DNA of 5,376 nucleotides from an uncultured Propionibacteriaceae bacterium (lineage in GTDB: Bacteria; Actinomycetota; Actinomycetes; Propionibacteriales; Propionibacteriaceae), in assembly GCA_936941515.1 (NCBI GenBank), contig CAKZJI010000093.1:1-5376 (forward strand). The letters are read 5' to 3'. The notes beneath the pieces were generated by a model. It was given only the letters and a program-made list of their open reading frames with translations, was not told the DNA's origin and ran no database searches. Positions 1 through 5,127 of this stretch are shown piece after piece. The translations under genes were made by a program, and so were the position numbers. How positions within the stretch are numbered: position 1 is the first letter of the stretch; the number at the start of each line of letters is the position of its first letter.

Positions 1-546
1 GTTCTGGGTGGCAGCCAGGGAGGATGCCTCGGCGGAGACCCCCTCCTGGAGACAGCCGTCACCGGCCAGGCAGTAGATGTAGTGATCGAAGACGGACTCC
101 CCCTCGGGCGCATCGGGATCGAAGAGGCCGCGTTCCTTGCGGGCTGCCATCGCCATGCCGACGGCATTGCTGATGCCAGCACCCAGCGGCCCCGTGGTGC
201 ATTCGACGAAATGCGTGTGACCATACTCAGGATGCCCCGCGCACTTCGAGCCCCAGGTGCGAAGCGACTTCAGGTCATCAAGGGTCAGCTCCGCACCAGC
301 CAGGTAGAGCTGGCAGTACTGGAGCAGTGATGCGTGGCCGGCCGACAGGATGAAACGGTCCCGCCCGATCCACATGTCGTCAGTCGGGTCGGTCTTCATG
401 ACCTTCTGGTACAGCAGGTAGGCCACAGGAGCCAACGAGATGGGTGTGCCCGGGTGGCCATTGCCCACCTTCTCCACGGCATCGGCTGCGAGGATCCGGG
501 CCGTGTCGACAGCCCTTGAGTCCAGTTCGGTCCATTCGAGGGTCAT
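1..546 (-). CDS. tkt: Transketolase, N-terminal 182 codons (cut by the left edge)
   Basis: Thiamine-diphosphate enzyme of the non-oxidative pentose phosphate pathway, which moves two-carbon ketol units between sugar phosphates in the cytosol. The visible part is the start of the pyrophosphate-binding domain. It shows GNGHPG at residues 28-33, SAGHAS at 68-73, GHPEYGHT at 104-111, TTGPLGAG at 117-124, and the metal/ThDP motif GDG at 162-164 followed by EG at 168-169 and AEA at 172-174. All of these are standard transketolase signatures (His31, His71 and His105 are the usual cofactor/substrate histidines). The paired Asn of the ThDP motif and the rest of a roughly 700-residue protein lie beyond the edge. 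The ATG at 546 is supported by AAGGA six bases upstream. It is the last visible gene of the minus-strand run. In many actinobacteria tkt is followed by tal, zwf and opcA, which would lie to the left of this window (known context, not seen here). The reading frame is intact. Confidence 0.97.
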   Translation of the reverse strand, partial: MTLEWTELDSRAVDTARILAADAVEKVGNGHPGTPISLAPVAYLLYQKVMKTDPTDDMWIGRDRFILSAGHASLLQYCQLYLAGAELTLDDLKSLRTWGSKCAGHPEYGHTHFVECTTGPLGAGISNAVGMAMAARKERGLFDPDAPEGESVFDHYIYCLAGDGCLQEGVSAEASSLAATQN

Positions 547-552
547 GTTCAG

Positions 553-557
553 TCCTT
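553..557 (-). promoter_or_regulatory. Shine-Dalgarno site of transketolase
   Basis: Read on the minus strand this is AAGGA, six bases before the ATG at 546. It fixes the transketolase start. It also contrasts with the three upstream minus-strand genes, which have no recognisable Shine-Dalgarno sequence. Confidence 0.75.
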
Positions 558-573
558 AGAGTTCCGAGAACGA

Positions 574-589
574 CGGGCTTCTGCGCCCG
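574..589. other. Short hairpin in the transketolase leader
   Basis: CGGGC at 574-578 pairs with GCCCG at 585-589 around a six-base loop. It lies between the end of the 79-residue frame and the transketolase ATG. It has no U-run on either strand, so it is a weak terminator candidate or just leader structure. The stem is only 5 bp and could be chance in GC-rich DNA. Confidence 0.25.
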
Positions 590-593
590 GCTA

Positions 594-833
594 TCACACT
601 ATCGGATTGTTATCGTGAACACCTGGTGAGGACAGGCCGATGTCCAAGCCCACGATGTCGGGTAGACCGGTCAGCGATGGGGAATCCCCGGACTCCACGT
701 CGTCCTCTTCAGCAACGGAAGGGGACGAGACAGCCCCGGGGATGATGGGACGGATGGTCTCTCCCAGCGCTTCGCGGACAAGACGCCCCAAGTCGGAGCC
801 GCCTTCAGAGTCGTGAGTGCGGATCTCAGCCAT
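594..833 (-). CDS. Putative small acidic protein, 79 residues, unknown function
   Basis: I do not recognise this protein. It begins MAEIRTHDSEGGSDLGRL. Residues about 13-34 could form one amphipathic helix ending in IRPIIPG, and a Ser/Glu/Asp-rich stretch follows at about 38-52. There is no signal peptide, membrane segment or cysteine, so it would be cytosolic. Support for it being real: codon third positions are mostly G or C, it fills the space between the phosphoribosyltransferase and transketolase in the same direction, and its ATG is 9 bases past the phosphoribosyltransferase stop. A TAGACT hexamer ends 6 bases before the ATG, as at the two genes upstream of it. Against: there is no Shine-Dalgarno sequence, no family match I know, and low-complexity composition. 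It could be translated by coupling to the preceding gene or from a leaderless mRNA, or it may be a non-coding leader of transketolase. Confidence 0.45.
   Translation of the reverse strand: MAEIRTHDSEGGSDLGRLVREALGETIRPIIPGAVSSPSVAEEDDVESGDSPSLTGLPDIVGLDIGLSSPGVHDNNPIV
608..621. promoter_or_regulatory. LacI/CcpA-type operator-like palindrome upstream of transketolase
   Basis: The 14-mer TGTTATCGTGAACA has TGTT/AACA arms around a central CG, with 10 of 14 positions symmetric. It differs at one position from the general LacI-family/cre pattern TGWNANCGNTNWCA. It lies about 60 bases upstream of the transketolase ATG, where a promoter-proximal operator would be expected, and inside the last codons of the putative 79-residue gene. 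LacI-family repressors are known to control central carbon genes in Gram-positive bacteria. That this site is bound is inference from one copy. Confidence 0.35.
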
Positions 834-839
834 GAAAGC

Positions 840-845
840 AGTCTA
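840..845 (-). promoter_or_regulatory. Candidate -10 hexamer for the 79-residue gene
   Basis: Minus-strand TAGACT ends 6 bases before the ATG at 833 and begins with the TAG stop codon of the phosphoribosyltransferase. It matches 4 of 6 bases of TATAAT and fits the TAnnnT form. If used, transcription would start at or near the A of the ATG, giving a leaderless mRNA. No convincing -35 was found. Confidence 0.3.
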
Positions 846-1355
846 ATGCGCCTCTTGGCCCAGGCCGAGGGGAGGCTTGTCCGACCAGGGGAAGACGATC
901 CACTTGTCAGTCTCCCGCCACCGGAAGTCAGGTTGGATGATGGTGCTCGGCTTCGTGTAGAGCACTGCGCTGCGCACGTCAGCCCCGAACCCCCGGAGCA
1001 GTTTCATCACGAGCGCGAGTGTGCGTCCCGAGTCGGCCACGTCATCAACCACCAGGAGTTGACGATCCGCTATCGACTCCGTGTCGAGCATCGGAGCCAG
1101 CAGCACCGGATCCGGGAGAGTGCGGTTCACGTCCGTGTAGAACTCGACGTTGATGGCGTCGGTCAGCTTCACACCCAGCCGATAGGTGAGTGCGCCCGCG
1201 GGGATCATCCCGCCCCGAGCAATGGCGATGATCACCGAGGGCTGGAATCCCGAGTCCGTGATCTGGCGGGCCAGATCATCGACGACCTCGCCAAGACCTT
1301 CCCAGGTCAATACTTCCTTGCCCTCATGCGTGCTCGCGTCAGCGTGGTAAGCCAT
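843..1355 (-). CDS. Phosphoribosyltransferase, type I PRT fold (COG2236-like)
   Basis: Cytosolic PRPP-dependent transferase of 170 residues. The PRPP loop LLVVDDVADSGRT is at residues 100-112, with the acidic pair Asp104-Asp105. ARGG at 46-49 is the pyrophosphate loop. NVEFYT is at 69-74, and the C-terminal WRETDKWIVFPWS at about 146-158 gives the aromatic tail. This arrangement is that of the small actinobacterial proteins usually annotated hypoxanthine or xanthine-guanine phosphoribosyltransferase. The true base is not established, so I give no gene symbol. The ATG at 1355 follows an in-frame stop three codons upstream and has no Shine-Dalgarno sequence, but TAGCAT ends 6 bases before it, suggesting a leaderless start. 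An alternative is TTG at residue 16, which has AAGGA four bases upstream and falls close to where conserved sequence begins (EVLTW); I judge it less likely. The acetyltransferase ends 40 bases upstream on the same strand. Confidence 0.9.
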   Translation of the reverse strand: MAYHADASTHEGKEVLTWEGLGEVVDDLARQITDSGFQPSVIIAIARGGMIPAGALTYRLGVKLTDAINVEFYTDVNRTLPDPVLLAPMLDTESIADRQLLVVDDVADSGRTLALVMKLLRGFGADVRSAVLYTKPSTIIQPDFRWRETDKWIVFPWSDKPPLGLGQEAH

Positions 1356-1361
1356 GTCGGC

Positions 1362-1367
1362 ATGCTA
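1362..1367 (-). promoter_or_regulatory. Candidate -10 hexamer for the phosphoribosyltransferase gene
   Basis: Minus-strand TAGCAT ends 6 bases before the ATG at 1355. It matches 4 of 6 bases of TATAAT, with the conserved TA and final T. The spacing places the transcript start at the ATG. No Shine-Dalgarno sequence and no clear -35 are visible in the 40-base gap. Confidence 0.4.
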
Positions 1368-1395
1368 CAGGCAGGCTGCGGACTGCCGGATGGCG

Positions 1396-1893
1396 TCAGT
1401 CAAACCGGTAGGTGACGAAGATCACGTCGAGCCAGCGCCCGAATTTGCACCCGACCTCCTGCAGAACAGCGGACTCCGTGAAACCTAGTCGGGTGTGAAA
1501 CGCCCTGGACGCCTCATTGCCTGCGTCGAGCACCCCCACCATCACATGGATGCCACGGCCGTGGGCGTAGTCCATGAGGGCCCCCAGGAGCATTCGGCCT
1601 ATCCCTGAGGAGCGCTTCCCGTCGGCAACGTACAACGAGTGCTCAACGGTGTGCGCGTAGCCTGTCTTGTCGCGGAAGGGCCCATAGCTGGCGAACCCCG
1701 CAACCTCCTCGTCGTCCACCATCACCAGGACTGGGAAGCCTCGGCTGCGGAGCCTCTCGAACCACTGTGTCCGCTCCTCCAGCGTGACCGGTTCGAGGTC
1801 ATAGGTCGCGGTGGTGGCAACCCCTGCCTCGTTGTATATCCTGACGATGTCTGGAAGATCGGCTTGGGTGGCGGCACGGATGGTTCGCGACAT
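1396..1893 (-). CDS. GNAT-family N-acetyltransferase (phosphinothricin/YncA-MnaT type, COG1247)
   Basis: A 165-residue cytosolic acetyltransferase that would transfer acetyl from acetyl-CoA to an amino group. Relatives act on L-methionine analogues, methionine sulfone/sulfoximine or phosphinothricin. Subfamily marks are the N-terminal IRAATQADLPDIVRIYNEA (5-23), TATYDLEP (28-35), GFASYGPFR (66-74), TVEHSLYV (82-89), the acetyl-CoA pyrophosphate loop RSSGIG (94-99), DAGNEAS (123-129), RLGF (135-138) and KFGRWLD (150-156). I chose the ATG at 1893 because family homology starts within a few residues and TACTAT ends exactly 7 bases upstream, as for a leaderless mRNA. The frame stays open upstream to an ATG at 2052, but those 53 residues are not family-like and would run antisense through the helicase leader. 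ATG at 1902 (three residues longer) is a second option, but it overlaps the TACTAT. The native substrate cannot be read from the sequence. Confidence 0.92.
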   Translation of the reverse strand: MSRTIRAATQADLPDIVRIYNEAGVATTATYDLEPVTLEERTQWFERLRSRGFPVLVMVDDEEVAGFASYGPFRDKTGYAHTVEHSLYVADGKRSSGIGRMLLGALMDYAHGRGIHVMVGVLDAGNEASRAFHTRLGFTESAVLQEVGCKFGRWLDVIFVTYRFD

Positions 1894-1900
1894 GGGGACC

Positions 1901-1906
1901 ATAGTA
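1901..1906 (-). promoter_or_regulatory. Candidate -10 hexamer of the acetyltransferase gene (leaderless start)
   Basis: Minus-strand TACTAT is followed by 7 bases and then the ATG at 1893. This is the usual distance from a -10 box to the transcription start, so the mRNA would begin at the start codon. It matches 4 of 6 bases of TATAAT. The -35 region (AACACA with a 17-base spacer) is only a weak match. Confidence 0.5.
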
Positions 1907-1921
1907 CGGACCCACGGACCC
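1906..1921. repeat. Tandem 8-bp direct repeat in the divergent promoter region
   Basis: Two perfect copies of ACGGACCC lie head to tail at 1906-1913 and 1914-1921 (GGGTCCGT twice on the minus strand). They fall immediately upstream of the candidate -10 of the acetyltransferase, in its -10/-35 spacer. This position would suit a regulator site, but two copies of an 8-mer are weak evidence. Confidence 0.4.
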
Positions 1922-2092
1922 GATGTGTTCCCGTGCCCATCGGTTTCATAGCGTGGAAGAACATATGCGCCCTGTCTCGGGACCCTATGCCTCAGCCGCT
2001 CCTGATGAAGGCCGAGCAGATTCAAGTCGCAGGACAGCCGCCATCTCGGCATGCAGGTGGAGGCGACCCGCGGCCAAGAACCCGCCAGACGT

Positions 2093-2098
2093 GGGAGG
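2093..2098 (+). promoter_or_regulatory. Shine-Dalgarno site of the helicase
   Basis: GGGAGG lies 10 bases before the ATG at 2109. The spacing is slightly long but workable. Together with the point where family-like sequence begins, it decides the start over the in-frame ATG at 1923. Confidence 0.6.
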
Positions 2099-2108
2099 AT
2101 GGTGTGCG

Positions 2109-4637
2109 ATGAGACTCACCGGCCACCTGCCCCCAGACCCCAACCCCGACGCTCTGTTCGACGCCTTCACAGCAGGGGTCGAGTCCTCCGGCATCTCCCT
2201 GTATCCGCATCAAGAAGAATCTCTCCTGGCGATACTGGCGGGCGATCACGCCATCGTCACCACCCCGACGGGTTCGGGCAAGTCGCTCATCGCGCTTGGC
2301 GCCCACTTCGCCGCTCTGGCGCAGGGAATCCGCACCTACTACACCGCCCCCATCAAAGCTCTCGTGAACGAGAAATTCTTCGCGCTCTGCGAAGCTTTCG
2401 GGGCCGAGAACGTCGGCATGGTCACAGGTGATGCCTCCGTCAACGCAGACGCCCCGATCATCTGCTGCACTGCCGAGATCCTGGCGAATCTGGCCCTGCG
2501 GGAGGGCATCAATGCGGATGTGGGGCAGGTGGTCGTGGATGAGTTCCACTTCCTGGCCGATCCCGAGCGTGGATGGGCCTGGCAGGTTCCACTGGTGGAG
2601 CTTCCGCAGGCCCAGTTCATCATCATGTCCGCGACGCTCGGCGACGTCTCCGCCCTCGCGGAGGAGCTCACGCGCCGCACCGGGCGTGAGACTGCGGTGA
2701 TCGGCGGCGTAGCGCGTCCCGTGCCGCTGACCTATCGCTGGTCGGTCAGCCCCATCCACGAGACCATCACCGAGATCATCGAGACCCATCAGTCCCCGGT
2801 CTATATCGTGCATCCGACGCAGGGGGCTGCGGTCGATCAGGCCACGGCTCTGCTCAGCCAGGGTGTGGTCCGCAAGGCCTCTGCTGCTGTGCCGGAGGAG
2901 CTCAAAGCAGCTTTGTCGGGATTCCCCTTCGCCGGGGGTTTCGGCACCACCTTGTCGAAGCTGTTGCGCGCCGGCATCGGAGTTCACCATGCGGGGATGC
3001 TCCCCCGCTACCGCAGGCTCGTCGAACAGCTGGCCCAGCGGGGCCTGCTGGCGGTGATCTGCGGCACCGACACGCTGGGTGTCGGCATCAACGTGCCCAT
3101 CAGGACGGTGCTGTTCAGCTCCCTGACGAAGTTCGACGGCCGGCGTCAACGGGTGCTGCGCAGCCGTGAGTTCCATCAGATCGCAGGCCGCGCCGGGCGC
3201 GCGGGATTCGACACCCTCGGCAATGTCGTCGCCCAGGCCCCGGAGCATGAGGTGGAGAACGCCCGGATTCTTGCGAAGCACCAGGGGGATGAGAGGAAGC
3301 TCAGGTCCGTTCGTCGCAAAAAACCTCCGGAGGGCTTCGTCAACTACACCGAAGCCACCTTCAACAAGCTGATCGACTCAGTACCCGAGTCCCTCCATGC
3401 CAGGATGAGGATCAGCCATTCACTGCTGCTCAACCTGCTGCAGCGTGATGAGGAGACCAGCCTCGCTGTGGTCAGGCTGGTGGACTCCACCCACCCTGAC
3501 CCGAGGACCCGCCGCGCTCTGCTGCGCCGGGCTGTGGCGCTGGGCCATTCCCTGCTGCGCGCGGAGGTCGTCACGCGGCTGCTAGATCCGACTCCGGGTG
3601 GGCGACGGTATCAGCTGGCCGTCGACCTGCAGCGTGACTTCGCCTTGAACCAGCCGCTGTCCGCCTTCGCCCTGTCGGTGATCGAGACTCTTGATGAGAG
3701 CGCCCAGGACTATGCGTTGGACGTGGTCTCCGTCATTGAGGCGACATTGGAGGATCCTCGCGTGGTGCTGCTGGCCCAGCAGTTCAGAGCCCGGGGTCAG
3801 GCGGTTGCCGAGATGAAGGCCGACGGCTGGGATTACGAGGAGCGTCAGGAGGCGGTGGAGGAGATCACCTGGCCGCAGCCACTGGCAGAGCTGCTGGAGC
3901 AGGCGCACATTGAGTATTCGGTCGCCCATCCCTGGCTGTCGGAGACCCCGGTCAGTCCGAAGTCCGTGGTACGGGACATGTATTCCCAGGGCATGACCTT
4001 CGGGGAGTACATCGCCCACTATAAGCTGCAGCGCACCGAGGGTCTGCTGCTGCGGTACCTCACTGATGCCTACCGGGCTCTCCGGCAGAGCGTCCCGGAG
4101 TCGCTGCGCACCGAGCAGTTGGAGGATCTCATCGCCTGGCTCGGTGAGATCACACGCCTGGTGGACTCATCGCTGCTGGATGAGTGGAATGAGCTCGCGG
4201 AGTTGGCAGGCGTCTCCAGCGATCAGCGAACGGAGGTCGCACCCCCGGCACGGCCGGTGACGGGCAATGCGCGGGCCTTCCGGGTGATGGTCCGCAACGC
4301 CATGTGGCGTCGCGTCGAGTTGTGCGCCGACGACGATGTGGATGCGCTGGCAGCGTTGACCAGCGGGGATCCCATGACTCGGCAGCGTTGGGATGAAGCA
4401 CTCGGGGGCTATTGGGATGAGCACCAGGACATGGGTGTTGGGGCCGATGCCCGGGGACCGGCATTCTTCCTGGTGGAGGAGCAGCGGGGTGGTCGGATCT
4501 GGCAGGTGCGTCAGGTCATCGACGATCCGGCGGGCAACCGGGACTGGTCGATCCTGGCGACGGTGGATTTGGACGCCTCGGATGAGGCGGGAGAGTTGGT
4601 GTTGAGGACCGTGGACTTCAGCCGTCTGGACGGCTAA
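2109..4637 (+). CDS. Ski2-like DEAD/DEAH-box helicase with C-terminal DUF3516 domain
   Basis: An 842-residue ATP-dependent superfamily 2 helicase, probably acting on RNA in the cytoplasm. Domain 1: YPHQEES with the Q-motif-like Gln35, Walker A TPTGSGKS (52-59), motif Ia APIKAL (80-85), TGD (106-108), CTAEIL (120-125), motif II DEFH (144-147), motif III SAT (174-176). Domain 2: HHAGM (293-297), motif V GTDTLGVGIN (319-328), motif VI QIAGRAGRAG (357-366). The HHAGM signature and the QIAGRAGR form of motif VI are typical of Ski2/Mtr4 relatives. From about residue 370 to the end is the actinobacterial DUF3516 region, including SPKSVVRDMY, VDSSLLDEW, RVMVRNAMWRRVE and a closing IDDPAGNRDW. All catalytic motifs are intact and the length is normal for the family. 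The in-frame ATG at 1923 would add 62 residues unlike the family, so I chose 2109. The gene stands alone, divergent from the acetyltransferase, and its TAA lies inside the terminator palindrome. The exact role (RNA decay, ribosome assembly or other) is not shown by the sequence. Confidence 0.96.
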   Translation: MRLTGHLPPDPNPDALFDAFTAGVESSGISLYPHQEESLLAILAGDHAIVTTPTGSGKSLIALGAHFAALAQGIRTYYTAPIKALVNEKFFALCEAFGAENVGMVTGDASVNADAPIICCTAEILANLALREGINADVGQVVVDEFHFLADPERGWAWQVPLVELPQAQFIIMSATLGDVSALAEELTRRTGRETAVIGGVARPVPLTYRWSVSPIHETITEIIETHQSPVYIVHPTQGAAVDQATALLSQGVVRKASAAVPEELKAALSGFPFAGGFGTTLSKLLRAGIGVHHAGMLPRYRRLVEQLAQRGLLAVICGTDTLGVGINVPIRTVLFSSLTKFDGRRQRVLRSREFHQIAGRAGRAGFDTLGNVVAQAPEHEVENARILAKHQGDERKLRSVRRKKPPEGFVNYTEATFNKLIDSVPESLHARMRISHSLLLNLLQRDEETSLAVVRLVDSTHPDPRTRRALLRRAVALGHSLLRAEVVTRLLDPTPGGRRYQLAVDLQRDFALNQPLSAFALSVIETLDESAQDYALDVVSVIEATLEDPRVVLLAQQFRARGQAVAEMKADGWDYEERQEAVEEITWPQPLAELLEQAHIEYSVAHPWLSETPVSPKSVVRDMYSQGMTFGEYIAHYKLQRTEGLLLRYLTDAYRALRQSVPESLRTEQLEDLIAWLGEITRLVDSSLLDEWNELAELAGVSSDQRTEVAPPARPVTGNARAFRVMVRNAMWRRVELCADDDVDALAALTSGDPMTRQRWDEALGGYWDEHQDMGVGADARGPAFFLVEEQRGGRIWQVRQVIDDPAGNRDWSILATVDLDASDEAGELVLRTVDFSRLDG

Positions 4638-4668
4638 GGTGCGCCTCCCCTAGGGGAGGCGCACCTTA
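4635..4668. terminator. Perfect 34-bp palindrome, probable bidirectional terminator
   Basis: All 17 base pairs of the inverted repeat match. The centre is CCCCTAGGGG, so the RNA would fold as a stem of about 15 bp with a CUAG tetraloop. The arms carry AAGG/CCTT at the ends, with only two U after the stem on either strand, so it lacks the long U-tract of an E. coli terminator, a form often reported in actinobacteria. The helicase TAA (4635-4637) is the first codon of the palindrome. It sits between two convergent genes, and its symmetry suits termination in both directions. Confidence 0.8.
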
Positions 4669-4708
4669 CAGAGCCTTCACTGCGGTCCTGTCTCATCGGG
4701 GGCTGGGC

Positions 4709-4722
4709 CGCTGACGTCAGCG
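4709..4722. repeat. Perfect 14-bp palindrome over the lipoprotein stop codon
   Basis: CGCTGACGTCAGCG is fully self-complementary and contains the lipoprotein TGA stop (4719 to 4717 on the minus strand). It could be a small second terminator hairpin for the minus-strand unit (about 5 bp of stem around a 4-base loop), or it may be chance. There is no U-run. Confidence 0.4.
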
Positions 4723-5127
4723 TTTCGGAGTCACTGTGCGCTGTCCGATCGGCTCGCGTGTCTTGATGATCAAGGTGCCATTTCCCTGCGCCTTCCAGGT
4801 TGCGGGGGCATCCGGCATTCTGCCCTCGATCACTGTGATGATGATGCGATCAGAATCCTCCTCAAGCCGGTGGCGCTGAAAGATGAAATCATCGCCACTG
4901 GGTTTGAAGCGAATCAGGAGACAGTTGTCCCCCAGCACCTCATACTGATCCCATTCCACGACTCGCTCGTCGACCAGCGGGGTGTCGTCTCCGATGGGGC
5001 CCACCATGGGGTTGACCGCATCACACCGCGGGTCATCCTGTGAAGATGATGAGCAGGCAGCGGCACTCATGAGAAGCGATGCCGCCAGAAGCACAACCCA
5101 GGCTCTGGCTCTATTCTGCAGCGCCAT
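4717..5127 (-). CDS. Small secreted lipoprotein, 136 residues, function unknown
   Basis: The N-terminus is a lipoprotein signal peptide: basic RAR at residues 6-8, a hydrophobic core WVVLLAASLLM at 10-20, then SAAAC with the acceptor Cys25 and a serine run. The -3 residue is Ala rather than Leu/Val, so the lipobox is slightly atypical. The mature part is about 111 residues, acidic at first, then a series of probable beta strands (DRIIITVIEG, GTLIIKTREP). Cys35 and Cys69 could form a disulfide. The end, REPIGQRTV, recalls the PLGxRxV close of many small secreted actinobacterial proteins; this is pattern memory, not a confirmed family. The ATG overlaps the protease stop as TGATG, so translation is probably coupled; only a weak GGGG lies upstream. 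It may anchor, inhibit or assist the protease, but nothing in the sequence proves that. GC content looks lower than in the helicase. Confidence 0.8.
   Translation of the reverse strand: MALQNRARAWVVLLAASLLMSAAACSSSSQDDPRCDAVNPMVGPIGDDTPLVDERVVEWDQYEVLGDNCLLIRFKPSGDDFIFQRHRLEEDSDRIIITVIEGRMPDAPATWKAQGNGTLIIKTREPIGQRTVTPKR

Larger units (their letters stand above)
1894..2108. promoter_or_regulatory. Divergent intergenic region between acetyltransferase and helicase
   Basis: This 215-bp gap must hold promoters for both directions. On the minus strand it has TACTAT and the tandem 8-mer repeat. For the helicase the only TAnnnT candidate I see is TAGCGT at 1949-1954, with no good -35, so I do not assign a promoter. 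That would leave a helicase leader of roughly 150 bases. Open frames crossing the gap on both strands are not family-like. A 41-codon frame at 1987-2112 ends by overlapping the helicase ATG and is discussed as a finding. Confidence 0.5.

Noticed and set aside
813..1415. 200-codon plus-strand open frame over the phosphoribosyltransferase
   Set aside because: It is antisense to a clear enzyme gene and has no recognisable motif.
1894..2052. N-terminal extension of the acetyltransferase from an ATG at 2052
   Set aside because: The extra 53 residues lack GNAT character, and a well-placed -10 box supports the ATG at 1893.
1923..2108. N-terminal extension of the helicase from an in-frame ATG at 1923
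   Set aside because: The extra 62 residues are Arg/Pro/Ala-rich and unlike the family. A Shine-Dalgarno sequence and family-like sequence both point to 2109, and the extension would cover most of the divergent promoter region.
2022..3281. 419-codon antisense open frame over the helicase
   Set aside because: It is a mirror of the helicase's GC-rich codons, with His/Arg/Gly-rich composition and no recognisable domain. The helicase on the other strand has every conserved motif.
4711..4720. CTGACGTCAG as a regulatory operator
   Set aside because: It lies at the end of converging genes, away from any start, and the TGACGTCA resemblance to a eukaryotic element has no meaning here.
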